A DNA stretch of 64,000 nt, from NCBI GenBank assembly GCA_003252105.1, contig QKDL01000057.1, forward strand, positions 1 through 64,000, read 5' to 3'. The stretch is from Arcobacter sp. (GTDB taxonomy: Bacteria; Campylobacterota; Campylobacteria; Campylobacterales; Arcobacteraceae). Below are positions 55,074-64,000 of this stretch, piece by piece (the first letter of the stretch is position 1; every line of letters begins with the position of its first letter). The position numbers were made by a program, and so were the translations under genes. The notes beneath the pieces were generated by a model. It was given only the letters and a program-made list of their open reading frames with translations. It was not told the origin of the DNA and did not search any database.

Positions 55074-56435
55074 GTGAAGAATAAAGAATCAAATGATCTT
55101 TTTGATAGTTTTGAAAAAAAAATAAAAAAATTTAAAAAACAACCTACTAAATATCACTTTAGAATTGAAGACCGAATAATTAGACAAGCTTATAACTCTG
55201 CCCAATCTTTTTTTATATATTTGCTAATTACCTTATTTTTAAATGGTGTTGGATATTTATTTTTTAATTTATCTCAAAATAAAGCAGATTTTGCTGCCTT
55301 GTTAGCTATATTTTCATTATTTATAACTATTGGAACAAGAAGCTATAGCGTAAATTATTTTCTATTTTATACTATAGGTAATTTATTTAAAAACTATCTT
55401 TTAGACCAATTAGCAAATAAAATAGGTTTTTTACACCGTTTTATGGCTTTATCAACACTTTTTTGGGCTATTGTTCATTTTAAATTAGTTGAAATAAATA
55501 CTTATATGAATAATATATTTTTTATTATTTTAACTTTCCTAACAATTGTTATCTTAACTGCACTTGCAATTTTTAGAAGAAAACATCATAATATTTTTGA
55601 AAATATTCACAGATATTTAGGTTATACAACTATACTTTTATTGATATTTTATTACTTTAAGATAAACACTATTTTAGGGCTAAATATAATTGAAATTATT
55701 TCAAAACCACATTTTTTCTTACTTGTTTTTATTGTAGCCATGCTAATTGCCCCTTGGATAGGAGTCAAAAAAATATATCCCAAACTTATCCTTGTAAATG
55801 AAAATGTAATAGGGATACAACTTAGAGGAGAACCAACTTTTGGTACTTATTCAAAAATAACATTAGCAAATGCAGAGTTCCATCCCTTTGGTGACTCAAT
55901 GTATGATTTTGATGATATAAGAAATAGAACATTATATATAACTCCTGCGGGGGATAGAACAACTAAAATCATAAATGAAGCAAATAAGGATAATTTTTTA
56001 TTAAAAGAGTGTACTATCAAAAAAGATAGATTTTATGGTTTTATGTATCAACACTCAAGATACAACAATATCTTAATTATTGTTACAGGAGGGGGTATTG
56101 CTCCAATAATCCCTTGTTTAGTTTTAAATAAATATACAAAAATGAACCTGCTTTGGATTGGGAAATCTCAGATAGATGTTTTTGGAAAAAAATTGATTAA
56201 AAATCTTAAAAAGAAAATTGATGATCAAGAGATAGGATTACATATACTAGATACAACCGATGAAGATTTGAAAAAATTTACAAATAAAAACTATGTTGCT
56301 TTGGCAATGAAAGCTTATAAACACTACAATCCAGAAGCTGTATTTATTATGTCAAATCAAAACCTTACAATAGATATGATTCATGCCTTTAATGAAAAAG
56401 GTGTTAGAACATATGGAGCAACATTTGATTCATAA
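55074..56435 (+). CDS. Membrane protein with ferric-reductase-like and ferredoxin-reductase-like halves
   Basis: The 453-aa protein has a cytoplasmic N-terminus, then about six helices (residues 40-240) with His residues in FLHRFMAL, FWAIVHF and NIHRYLGY that suit heme binding. A C-terminal FAD/NAD-like domain (about 245-453) contains LIIVTGGGIAPIIPCLVLN and ends GVRTYGATFDS. The layout resembles the membrane domains of fungal NRPS-like adenylate-forming proteins and ferric reductase relatives. The usual RPYS FAD motif is not evident. The start is GTG 55074, just after AAAGGAAAG. The function is unknown. Confidence 0.65.
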   Translation: MKNKESNDLFDSFEKKIKKFKKQPTKYHFRIEDRIIRQAYNSAQSFFIYLLITLFLNGVGYLFFNLSQNKADFAALLAIFSLFITIGTRSYSVNYFLFYTIGNLFKNYLLDQLANKIGFLHRFMALSTLFWAIVHFKLVEINTYMNNIFFIILTFLTIVILTALAIFRRKHHNIFENIHRYLGYTTILLLIFYYFKINTILGLNIIEIISKPHFFLLVFIVAMLIAPWIGVKKIYPKLILVNENVIGIQLRGEPTFGTYSKITLANAEFHPFGDSMYDFDDIRNRTLYITPAGDRTTKIINEANKDNFLLKECTIKKDRFYGFMYQHSRYNNILIIVTGGGIAPIIPCLVLNKYTKMNLLWIGKSQIDVFGKKLIKNLKKKIDDQEIGLHILDTTDEDLKKFTNKNYVALAMKAYKHYNPEAVFIMSNQNLTIDMIHAFNEKGVRTYGATFDS

Positions 56436-56496
56436 AAATTTGGAATGATTTAATAAGTTTACTATATAATAAAAATTATATGTATTAAGGTTATTG

Positions 56497-58749
56497 ATGT
56501 ATTTCAGATTTTTCTTATTATTTATCTCTTCTTTTTGTTTTGCAGATACTATTTCATTTACAAAAGATATAAAACCTATTTTAGATAATCGTTGTGTAGT
56601 ATGTCACTCTTGTTATAATTCACCTTGTCAAACAAAATTTAGTTCATATGAAGGAATTGATAGAGGTGGTAGTAAAACAACTATTTATGAAAATAGAATA
56701 AAACCTATAACTCCTGCAAGGATGTTTATAGATGCAACAACTACTTCCCAATGGAGAGAAAAAGGTTTTTATTCAATAATTGAACCTTTAAATAAAAACA
56801 ACGATAGTATCATGAGTTTACTTCTCGAACAAAAACAAGAGTTCCCTAACAGTAAAGGAAGCTATGAACCAGAAAAAGATAAATTAACTTGTAGTAAAAA
56901 TTTTGAAGAGATAAAAGATTTTATATCTAAAAAACCTTATCATGGTATGCCTTATGGTTTTCCTGCATTAAGTGAAACTGAACATAAGATTTTAATAAAA
57001 TGGCTAAAATCAGGGGCTAAAAATGATGAAATAAAAGATTTAGAAAAATCAAATGAGATGAAGCTTTTTGAAGAGTTTTTAAACAACAAAGATATCAAAC
57101 ATCAAATTACAGCAAGATATATATATGAACACCTTTTTTTAGCTCATATAAAATTTGAAGATAATGATGGATTTTATGAACTAATCCGTTCTTATGATAA
57201 ACAAGGTTTAGATCCAGTAGATACTAGACTTCCTTATGGAAAACCCTTAAAAGAGTTTTATTATGTATTTAGAAAAATAGATGCTACTATAGTTCATAAA
57301 ACTCATATGGTTTATAAAGTAAACAAAGATACATTAAAAAGATATAAAGAACTTTTTATAAAACCAAAATGGCCTAAAACTCCAACTAACATAAGTTATG
57401 AACCCTTAGTCTCAGCTAATCCTCTAACAGCATTTGAGCAAATCCCTTTAGAATCAAGATATAATTTTTTATTAGATGATATAAAATATTTTATTATGAC
57501 CTTTATTAGAGGTCCTGTTTGTAAAGGACAAATTGCTTTAAATGTGATAAATGACCATTTTTGGATTGCTTTTAAAGATCCAAAATATGATGAAACCATT
57601 TTAAACAAAGAGTTTATAAAACAAAATCAAAAAAATCTATCTTTGCCAAATGAATATGGTTCTGATACCTCTATTTTAGATAGTTTTGATTTTGTAAAAT
57701 ATGATAAAGTTACAGTTGATTATTATAAAAATAAAAATATTTTATATAAAAACAAACACCACAAATTAAACCTAAAAACCATATGGAAAGGTAATAATCC
57801 AAATAGTAAAAACAATGATGCAATACTAACTATATACAGACACTTTGATTCTGCTTCTGTTCATAATGGAGCTTTAGGTAATATTCCTAAAACCATGTGG
57901 ATTATTGATTATCCATTGCTTGAAAGGTTATATTATTCTTTAGTTGCAGGGTTTGATGTATTTGGAAATACTCAACATAAAATCTTAGTTAGAAAATACA
58001 TGGATAGACTCAGAATTGAAGGGGAGAGTAACTTCTTAGAATACCTTCCAAAACAAAAAAGACAAAAGATATTTAATAGTTGGTATCAAGGTTTATTAGT
58101 AAAATATTTTGTCACATATACTCCATCAGATAATTTTACAAATATACACTACAAAACAAAAAATTACAAAAATGAACTAATTGAAAACATTCTTGAATAT
58201 ACAAATACAAAAAAAGATGGAATAAACTATATAAAAGAAAATCATAAAAAAACTGCCCTTTTAGATAAATACAATAAAAAAGAACAAATAGAAAAAAGTT
58301 TAAAAGATTTAACTCTAATTGATAGTTTAAAAACCTATAAAGAGTTTTCAAGTTCAAATTTTAATTTAATCTACGTAAGATTTAAACTAAAAAATGAAGA
58401 TTTAGTTTACAGTATTGTTATAAATAGATGGCATGACAATGTTGCATTTTTATTTGATGAAGATGAAAGACTCGATAAAAATAAAGATACTATCAATATA
58501 ATAGAGGGGTTTATTGGTTCATATCCAAACTATTTTGTAGTAGTAGAGGAAGAAGATATCAGTGAATTCTTCAATATCTTAAAAAACTATACAAACAATG
58601 AAAATGAACTTAACAAGTTTTTCATAAGAAGAGATGAAAAAAGATTTTGGGAAACCTACGACTGGTTTCAAAAAATATTTAATAAGTCCAACCCCATTGA
58701 AGCTGGACTTTTCGATTTAAATAGATATTATCATAAAACTTTTAATTAA
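56497..58749 (+). CDS. cti: Periplasmic fatty acid cis-trans isomerase (Cti)
   Basis: The 750-aa heme protein isomerises cis to trans double bonds in membrane phospholipids, a fast response to solvents and heat in Pseudomonas and Vibrio. It has a signal peptide (residues 1-17, CFADT). A c-type heme site follows in DNRCVVCHSCYNSPCQ (CVVCH near 33-37), then YEGIDRGGSKTTIYENRIKP and ARMFIDATTTSQWREKGF. I chose ATG 56497, 6 bp after AAGG, over TTG one codon upstream. It is a single gene with its own upstream space. Confidence 0.9.
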   Translation: MYFRFFLLFISSFCFADTISFTKDIKPILDNRCVVCHSCYNSPCQTKFSSYEGIDRGGSKTTIYENRIKPITPARMFIDATTTSQWREKGFYSIIEPLNKNNDSIMSLLLEQKQEFPNSKGSYEPEKDKLTCSKNFEEIKDFISKKPYHGMPYGFPALSETEHKILIKWLKSGAKNDEIKDLEKSNEMKLFEEFLNNKDIKHQITARYIYEHLFLAHIKFEDNDGFYELIRSYDKQGLDPVDTRLPYGKPLKEFYYVFRKIDATIVHKTHMVYKVNKDTLKRYKELFIKPKWPKTPTNISYEPLVSANPLTAFEQIPLESRYNFLLDDIKYFIMTFIRGPVCKGQIALNVINDHFWIAFKDPKYDETILNKEFIKQNQKNLSLPNEYGSDTSILDSFDFVKYDKVTVDYYKNKNILYKNKHHKLNLKTIWKGNNPNSKNNDAILTIYRHFDSASVHNGALGNIPKTMWIIDYPLLERLYYSLVAGFDVFGNTQHKILVRKYMDRLRIEGESNFLEYLPKQKRQKIFNSWYQGLLVKYFVTYTPSDNFTNIHYKTKNYKNELIENILEYTNTKKDGINYIKENHKKTALLDKYNKKEQIEKSLKDLTLIDSLKTYKEFSSSNFNLIYVRFKLKNEDLVYSIVINRWHDNVAFLFDEDERLDKNKDTINIIEGFIGSYPNYFVVVEEEDISEFFNILKNYTNNENELNKFFIRRDEKRFWETYDWFQKIFNKSNPIEAGLFDLNRYYHKTFN

Positions 58750-58798
58750 TTTATATGTTTTTGATATAATTTTTTAAAATAAATAAAAAGGATTAGAT

Positions 58799-59647
58799 AT
58801 GGCTATAGGTTTTATAGGATTAGGAAATTTAGGTACAGCAATAGCAAAAAGACTTACTGACATGGGTGAAGAACTAGCAGTTTACAATAGAACAAAATCA
58901 AAAATAGAAAACCTTGGTTATAAAATAAAAAACTCTCCAAAAGAGTTAATTGATAAATGTGATATTGTATTTATTTGTTTATTTGAGTCAAGTGCAGTTG
59001 AAAATATATTTGAGATGGAAAATGGGATTTTAAGTGCTGATTTACAAGGTAAAACTATAATAGATTTAACAACAAATCATTATGAAAAAGTTTTATCTTT
59101 TCATACTAAAATATATGAAAAAGGTGGTGAATATTTAGAGTCACCCATTTTTGGAAGTGTTGCACCAGCTTTACAAGGACTTGTTACAATAGTAACTTCA
59201 GGTAAAAAAGAGACTTTTGATTCTTGTAAACCCTTACTTGAAAAAATTGGTAAAGAGATTTTTTATTTAAAAGAGCCTGGGAAAGCTTCAAAAATGAAAC
59301 TTATCAATAACCTTTGTTTGGGGTCATTTATGGCAACAATTGCAGAGTGTACAGCACTTGGAGAAGCTTGTGATATTGAAAAAAGCTCTTTACTAGAAAT
59401 TTTAGGTGTTGGTGGTGGACAATCACTAGTTTTAAAAGCAAAAACACAAAAACTACTTGAAGAGGATTTTTCAGCACACTTTTCAAACAATGCTATTTAC
59501 AAAGATTTACATACCTTACAAGATTTAGCTTATAGTTTAAATCAGCCTTTATATACTGCTTCGGTTCCAAAAGAATTATTTGGACAAATGAAAAAAGATG
59601 GAAAAGGAGAAGAGGATTTTTGTTCAATTTATCAACTATTTAAATAG
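58799..59647 (+). CDS. Beta-hydroxyacid dehydrogenase family protein (NAD(P)-dependent)
   Basis: The 282-aa enzyme belongs to the 3-hydroxyisobutyrate dehydrogenase/6-phosphogluconate dehydrogenase superfamily. It starts with the Rossmann motif IGFIGLGNLGTAIAKRL. A substrate-loop relative of the DAPVSG motif follows (ESPIFGSVAPALQG), with the catalytic Lys in ASKMKLINNLCLG (about residue 165). It may be a succinic-semialdehyde or glyoxylate reductase-like enzyme; the substrate cannot be told from sequence. Confidence 0.85.
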   Translation: MAIGFIGLGNLGTAIAKRLTDMGEELAVYNRTKSKIENLGYKIKNSPKELIDKCDIVFICLFESSAVENIFEMENGILSADLQGKTIIDLTTNHYEKVLSFHTKIYEKGGEYLESPIFGSVAPALQGLVTIVTSGKKETFDSCKPLLEKIGKEIFYLKEPGKASKMKLINNLCLGSFMATIAECTALGEACDIEKSSLLEILGVGGGQSLVLKAKTQKLLEEDFSAHFSNNAIYKDLHTLQDLAYSLNQPLYTASVPKELFGQMKKDGKGEEDFCSIYQLFK

Positions 59648-59668
59648 CATACTTTTTTAAGTATGCTA
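59645..59668. terminator. Convergent hairpin terminator embracing both stop codons
   Basis: TAGCATACTT-TTTT-AAGTATGCTA (59645-59668) is a perfect 10-bp stem. Its left arm begins with the TAG stop of the rightward dehydrogenase gene. Its right arm ends with the TAG stop of the leftward VOC gene. It is probably a bidirectional terminator. Confidence 0.75.
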
Positions 59669-60058
59669 AATACTATAAATATAGTTTGATACCTCTATTA
59701 GATTTCCATCTGGGTCTCTTAAATAAATAGAATTGATTTCACCATTTGCACCAGTTCTTTTCACTGGACCTTCTATTATTTCTAAATTTAAAGATTCAAT
59801 ATACTTTTTATACTCCTCAACACTAGTTTCAGTAATAAAACACAAATCTGCACTTCCCTCTTTTACATTTTGTGCCTTGGGTTCAAACTCATTTCCCAAT
59901 AGGTGTAAATTAATCTTTTGATGACCAAATTTTAATGCAACTCTAGTCTCTTTAAAAATCTCTTTTTCCATACCTAAAACTTTTGTATAAAACTCTACAG
60001 TTTTATCAATATCTTTTACTGTTAATACTAGATGATCTATCGATTTAACTTTAAACAT
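59666..60058 (-). CDS. VOC-family (glyoxalase/dioxygenase fold) protein
   Basis: This 130-aa metal-binding protein has the vicinal oxygen chelate pattern: SIDHLVLTVKDIDKTVEFYTKVLGM (ligand His in DHLVL), KINLHLLGNEFEPKAQ and NSIYLRDPDGNLIEVSNY (Glu ligand). It is close to the small glyoxalase-like or fosfomycin-resistance-like members. The substrate is unknown. It is the terminal gene of a leftward run. Confidence 0.88.
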   Translation of the reverse strand: MFKVKSIDHLVLTVKDIDKTVEFYTKVLGMEKEIFKETRVALKFGHQKINLHLLGNEFEPKAQNVKEGSADLCFITETSVEEYKKYIESLNLEIIEGPVKRTGANGEINSIYLRDPDGNLIEVSNYIYSI

Positions 60059-60085
60059 ACTAAACCTTTTTTCTAATTATAACAA

Positions 60086-60481
60086 TTATAAAAAAGAAAG
60101 TAGAGTTAAATAAGCTTGTTCTTGATATTTTTTTAAGTTAGTTGGATATTCAATCAAATTTTTCTTTTCATAAGCACTTATAGTTTGACTTGATAATAAA
60201 TCTACACTACATAAAGGGTTTAATTGAATCAGTCCTTCAATTTTAAAAGTAACTGCACCCCCTGCAAAATTACCTTTTTTTGCTCTTTTTTTTATCACTA
60301 TTTTTTCTATTTTTTCTTGCTCTAAAAAAACTAAAAACTGATTACAAAACTCTCTAATACTATTTTGATTTTCATCATCTTCTAAAACTATTTTTTTTGT
60401 TTTTAAATCTATATATTTATTCTCTTTAAAGACTACTATTACTGCATAATTACTTTTTAATTCTATTGCACAAATATTCAT
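60086..60481 (-). CDS. DUF3010 family protein
   Basis: The 131-aa protein matches DUF3010: MNICAIELKSNYAVIVVF at the start, EKIVIKKRAKKGNFAGGAVTFK in the middle and LKKYQEQAYLTLLSF at the end. An RNase H-like or Ruvc-like nucleotide-binding fold is plausible from the strand pattern, but no function is known. I chose ATG 60481, 8 bp after GAGG, over a TTG one codon earlier. Confidence 0.8.
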   Translation of the reverse strand: MNICAIELKSNYAVIVVFKENKYIDLKTKKIVLEDDENQNSIREFCNQFLVFLEQEKIEKIVIKKRAKKGNFAGGAVTFKIEGLIQLNPLCSVDLLSSQTISAYEKKNLIEYPTNLKKYQEQAYLTLLSFL

Positions 60482-60559
60482 CAAATTAACCTCATTTAAT
60501 ATTTGTGCTAGTATATGATAATTCTATTATTTTAATTGATTTTATTACAAATTGTAAGC

Positions 60560-62365
60560 TTATTGTCTAGTTGGTATCTCTATGGTAAATTGTGCACCTT
60601 TATATTTTTTCCCCTCATATGCAAAATATTCATTTGTTACACTTATTTTACCTTTTATATGTTTTTCAATCATCTCTTTTGACATATGAAGTCCAATACC
60701 AGTACCATCTTGTTCCCCTTTAGTAGTAAAATAAGGATCAAAGATTCTATTTATAATAGCTGATGGTATACCTCCACCATTGTCTTTTATAACTAAATAT
60801 GCTTTTTGATTTTCTCTATAAACATGTACAAAAATAAACTTCTCACCAGGCATATCTTCTAAAGCATCCCTTGAATTATTTAATATGTTTATAATTACTT
60901 GTTTTAGTTCATTTTCCAAGGCAACTATATTTACATCATCTAAATCTTCAATAATTTGTATATTTAATGATAAAAATTTAAGATTTACAAGATTTGCAAC
61001 TTTTTTATAACACTCTTTTAAATTAAACTTCTCTTTCTTTTTATTTGGTTTAAAAAACTCTCTAAAATCATCAATAGTATGTGCTAAGAATTGTACTGTA
61101 TCTGTAATAGTCGATAACTGTTTAACCTCTTCATCTTTATCCAATGGTAAATCTAATTCTTTTTTCAAAACTAAACCAGAAGTTGTAGTTGAGATTATTG
61201 ATAAAGGTTGTTTCCATTGATGGGCGATATTTTCCAACATCTCTCCCATAGCTGCCATTTTTGATTGCTGAATCAATAAATTTTCTTTTTCTCTTAATTC
61301 ACTTTCCATATCTTTTTGTAAAGTAATATCTAAAAATGAACCTACATAATATAACACTTCACCATCATCATCTAAAACAACTTGAATTGTTAAGTGTTCA
61401 TTTACAATACTTCCATCTTTATGTTTATTATTGATTTCGCCCATCCAAAAATGATGTTCTTTTAAATATTTTCTCATATCATCATAAAACTCTTTTGTAT
61501 GAACTCCTGATTGTAATATTCTTGGAGTTTGGCCTATAGCTTCTTGGGCTGTATATCCTGTGATAGTTGTAAATGCTTTATTTACATGTAATATTTTTTG
61601 ATCTTTATCTGTAATTGTAATACCATTTTGTGTATCAAAAGTAACTGCTGCAAGTTTTAATATTTTGTGTGAAGATTCAAGCCTTTCAAGCATAGTGTTA
61701 ACACCATCGTAAAGTTTTCCATATTCATTATTCTCTTCAGTTTGAATTCTACTTTTTAATGATTCTGCTAAATCAATTTTATCTAAGAAAGTTACTAAAT
61801 CTAAAATAGGCGAAGTAAATCTTCTTGCAAAATAAGTTGCTAGTATATATGAAATGATAAACATAATAAATAAAATAAGTAAAAGCATATAAATATTTTC
61901 TTCAATTACATCATAAATTGTACTAATATGAATTTGTAATTGGGCAAATCCCAAGTTTGTTTCTTTGTAATTAGCATCTATATACAACTTTAAAACATCA
62001 TCTTCAACTACCGCATCCATTTTATCTTTTGATGGTAAAGGTTCAACTTTAAAACTGTTATTATCAATGCTATATTGTAAAATAGGCTTTTTTTCAAGAT
62101 TGTATAATACCATTGAGTCTATATTTGAAAAAGATTTCAAAGAAGAAGTAATATCAGCGGCAGCTGATACATCATTAAGCAAAATCAATTTTGCAAAATC
62201 TTGACCCAATACTAGGCTCATAGTTTTAGACAGATTTATAGCTCTTTTATATTGGTCATCCATATACCAATAAACAAAAGTCAAATAACCAATAAGTGCT
62301 GTAACCAATGTTACTGACATGATTATCAGTATAAGTTTTTTTCTAATAGAACCTTCGTATATCAA
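60560..62365 (-). CDS. Membrane sensor histidine kinase with HAMP and PAS
   Basis: This 601-aa kinase has helix 1 (about 10-30), a periplasmic domain (31-158, with DQYKRAINLSKTMSLVLGQD, CHASE8-like), helix 2 (159-179), HAMP, PAS (about 240-350, GYTAQEAIGQTPRILQSG), HisKA with GEMLENIAHQWKQPLSI near residue 380 and a HATPase ending GTGIGLHMSKEM. The start is TTG 62365; the first internal ATG would cut into helix 1. It follows the rhodanese gene by 21 bp and is probably cotranscribed. No regulator gene is adjacent. Confidence 0.88.
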   Translation of the reverse strand: MIYEGSIRKKLILIIMSVTLVTALIGYLTFVYWYMDDQYKRAINLSKTMSLVLGQDFAKLILLNDVSAAADITSSLKSFSNIDSMVLYNLEKKPILQYSIDNNSFKVEPLPSKDKMDAVVEDDVLKLYIDANYKETNLGFAQLQIHISTIYDVIEENIYMLLLILFIMFIISYILATYFARRFTSPILDLVTFLDKIDLAESLKSRIQTEENNEYGKLYDGVNTMLERLESSHKILKLAAVTFDTQNGITITDKDQKILHVNKAFTTITGYTAQEAIGQTPRILQSGVHTKEFYDDMRKYLKEHHFWMGEINNKHKDGSIVNEHLTIQVVLDDDGEVLYYVGSFLDITLQKDMESELREKENLLIQQSKMAAMGEMLENIAHQWKQPLSIISTTTSGLVLKKELDLPLDKDEEVKQLSTITDTVQFLAHTIDDFREFFKPNKKKEKFNLKECYKKVANLVNLKFLSLNIQIIEDLDDVNIVALENELKQVIINILNNSRDALEDMPGEKFIFVHVYRENQKAYLVIKDNGGGIPSAIINRIFDPYFTTKGEQDGTGIGLHMSKEMIEKHIKGKISVTNEYFAYEGKKYKGAQFTIEIPTRQ

Positions 62366-62386
62366 AATTTTTATCCACTATTATAT

Positions 62387-63271
62387 TTATTCCCCTTCTA
62401 ACGAAGGGTTATCAATAGGTACTGCGTTGTCATTTCCCCATTCAATCCACGAACCATCATAAACAGCTGCGTTATATCCTAGCTCTTTTAGAACAATATA
62501 ATTCAAAGCTGCTTCTGCCCCACCATCACAATAAAGTATAATATCTTTCTTTTTAGGTATATTTTTATAAATTTTTTGTAATTCATCAAAATCTTTCATT
62601 ATACTGCCATCATCGGTAACTTGAAAGTTTTGTGTACATGCATAGTTTAATGCTGTTGGAATATGTCCATACCTTTTTGCTATAGACTCTTTACCTTCAT
62701 AATGAGATTCTTTTCTCCCATCAATTATAGTTTTTTTACCAATTGATAAAAGTGTACTTAGTTTTGTTTCAATTTTTTCATTATCAATTCTTGGAATAAA
62801 CTCTTTTCTAGCAACTTTATGAACACCACTAGAAACAGAAAATTCTTTTTTTAAGATATTTCCATAACTTACTTTTAAAATACCAACATTTTTATGTCCC
62901 AAAATTTCTAGTATCCAATACAATCTTGCAGCCCAAATAAAATCTCCATTATCATAAGCTACAACCAAACTTTCACTGTCAATTCCAGCATTACTAAATA
63001 ACTCTTTTAAAAAACTTAATTTAGGCATAACAAAATTTTTATCAAATAGTGATTTTAAACCCGCTATATTAACTGCATTTTTAATATGCTCTTTTTGAAA
63101 CTCTTCCTCTTGCCTTAAATCAATTAATACTAATTTTGGATTATTCAAATTCTGCTTTAACCATGAAATAGGAACAACTGCTGGTACTATTTTTTTATTG
63201 TCATTTGATGAGCTGAAAAGTAAATTGGAAAAGAAAATAGTTATAAGTAAGATAATTTTTAATAATTTCAT
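62387..63271 (-). CDS. Exported tandem-rhodanese sulfurtransferase
   Basis: The 294-aa protein has a signal peptide (1-21) and two rhodanese domains. The first (about 35-145) lacks the active-site Cys (VVAYDNGDFIWAARLYW). The second (about 165-285) has it in IILYCDGGAEAALNYIVL. That is the TST/3-mercaptopyruvate sulfurtransferase layout, placed in the periplasm. Substrates could be thiosulfate or mercaptopyruvate. Operon linkage to a membrane kinase suggests that it could help process a sulfur signal. Confidence 0.88.
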   Translation of the reverse strand: MKLLKIILLITIFFSNLLFSSSNDNKKIVPAVVPISWLKQNLNNPKLVLIDLRQEEEFQKEHIKNAVNIAGLKSLFDKNFVMPKLSFLKELFSNAGIDSESLVVAYDNGDFIWAARLYWILEILGHKNVGILKVSYGNILKKEFSVSSGVHKVARKEFIPRIDNEKIETKLSTLLSIGKKTIIDGRKESHYEGKESIAKRYGHIPTALNYACTQNFQVTDDGSIMKDFDELQKIYKNIPKKKDIILYCDGGAEAALNYIVLKELGYNAAVYDGSWIEWGNDNAVPIDNPSLEGE

Positions 63272-63414
63272 TTTCTACTCTTTTATAAAAAGTTAAACTA
63301 GATTGTACTAAAACTGTTTTTATATATTAATTAAAAGTTAAATAATTATTTCTTATAATAATTTAAGATAATATTAAGATATGATATCAAATAAAAAAAT
63401 TTTGTTATATTATA

Positions 63415-63918
63415 CTAATAAAGTTTTCCGAATTTATCGATATATGTTAGATAAACTCTTAAATCAAACTCATACTGATGATAATTTGGTTCTATGAAGG
63501 TGCAAAGATTATAAAAAGCTTTATCGTGTTGTTTCTCTTTAATATGAGCTAATTCATGAACAACAATCATACGTAAAAACTCTTCTGGTACATTTTTAAA
63601 GATTGAAGCTATTTTTATCTCATTTTTACTTTTTAGTTTTCCACCTTGAACCCTTGATATAAAAGTGTGTATCCCTAAAGCATCGTTTATAACGTTGATT
63701 TTCCCGTCATAAACAACTTTGCTAAGAGGTAAAGATTTTTTTAAAAACTGATTTTTTATATCTATTGTATACTCATATAAAGCTTTGTCACTTTTATATT
63801 CATGAGTAGTTTTATATTTACTCAAAAGATATTTATCTAGTTTTTTATCATCTATTAGTTTTTGTACTTGAGAGATAAACTCTTTTGGGTAATGCTCTAG
63901 ATATTTTAGTTTTTTCAT
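63415..63918 (-). CDS. YgjP-like (DUF45) zinc metallopeptidase
   Basis: The 167-aa protein has a gluzincin-type zinc site: VVHELAHIKEKQHDKAFY, with His, His and a downstream His and Glu (HExxH near residue 122). It is like YgjP/M48-type or SprT-like small peptidases. It has no signal peptide. Typical members are about 150-240 aa. Biological substrates are unknown. Confidence 0.85.
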   Translation of the reverse strand: MKKLKYLEHYPKEFISQVQKLIDDKKLDKYLLSKYKTTHEYKSDKALYEYTIDIKNQFLKKSLPLSKVVYDGKINVINDALGIHTFISRVQGGKLKSKNEIKIASIFKNVPEEFLRMIVVHELAHIKEKQHDKAFYNLCTFIEPNYHQYEFDLRVYLTYIDKFGKLY

Positions 63919-63933
63919 AATATATAAAAAGTT

Positions 63934-64000
63934 TTAAATCTCATCTAACTTTTTTTGAAACTCAACATTTAATTTTTCAAGTTTTGTTTGTAATTCACTT
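63934..64000 (-). CDS. 3' end of a gene running off the right edge
   Basis: The leftward frame reads SELQTKLEKLNVEFQKKLDE then I and a stop. Twenty-two codons are visible, a charged amphipathic helix or coiled coil. It stops 16 bp before the metallopeptidase start. The family cannot be named from this fragment. Confidence 0.6.
   Translation of the reverse strand, partial: SELQTKLEKLNVEFQKKLDEI

Overview
The window is low-G+C DNA (about 30% by eye). The gene content points to a nitrogen-fixing member of the Campylobacterota, most likely Arcobacteraceae of the Arcobacter nitrofigilis type. Supporting signs are the Helicobacter-style fused UreA(gamma-beta), histidine kinases with the box GEMIGNIAHQWRQPL, a split Mop protein in the mod operon as in Campylobacter, and Mo-nitrogenase plus urease in one genome. 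The taxonomic call is inference; no rRNA gene lies in the window. I see no insertion sequence, phage gene, CRISPR array or tRNA.

Region 1 (1-19.6 kb) is a nitrogen-fixation and molybdenum island. A sigma54 promoter drives nifH, an unrecognised 119-aa gene, nifD and nifK. A ModE-type operator then precedes modE and a long mod operon with two ModA/ModB pairs, one ModC, a free double-Mop protein, a TSUP permease and ModD. A second sigma54 promoter, followed by a terminator-like leader hairpin, precedes an aldo/keto reductase, an NadB/FrdA-like flavoprotein and nifT. Next comes nifA, whose reading frame overlaps the first of four further genes, each overlapping the next: a Cys-less peroxiredoxin-like protein, a SIR2-like protein that seems to have lost its catalytic Asn and His, a ClpX paralogue and a GNAT acetyltransferase. 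A third sigma54 promoter precedes a 2[4Fe-4S] ferredoxin. This nifA-linked set is my best candidate for an under-described system, perhaps post-translational control of nitrogenase or NifA. nifE, N, B, V, S and U are not in the window.

Region 2 (19.7-31.4 kb) is signal transduction: two kinases with periplasmic solute-binding-type sensors, an OmpR-type regulator, a REC-kinase fusion, a hybrid kinase, a GNAT and an AraC/GyrI-like regulator. Region 3 (31.4-33.7 kb) holds metY, a LysE-type exporter that appears to start at ATC, and a small unknown.

Region 4 (33.8-44.2 kb) is a complete urea island: urtABCDE, then ureD, ureAB, ureC, ureE, ureF and ureG. ureF is split by a single-base frameshift, so urease maturation may be broken, or the base may be an error. 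Imported urea hydrolysed to ammonia would be a nitrogen source alternative to N2 fixation.

Region 5 (44.2-50.8 kb) is a TolC/adaptor/RND efflux operon with a divergent MarR gene, two near-identical palindromic operators and a terminal TetR gene. Region 6 (50.8-64 kb) is mostly core and stress genes: a YqaA-type membrane protein, SRP RNA, an HTH coiled-coil protein, queF, a flavin reductase, a DMT permease, a tautomerase, a ferric-reductase-like membrane protein, cis-trans fatty acid isomerase, a beta-hydroxyacid dehydrogenase, a VOC protein, a DUF3010 protein, a kinase with a periplasmic rhodanese, and a YgjP-like metallopeptidase. The 3' end of one more gene runs off the right edge.
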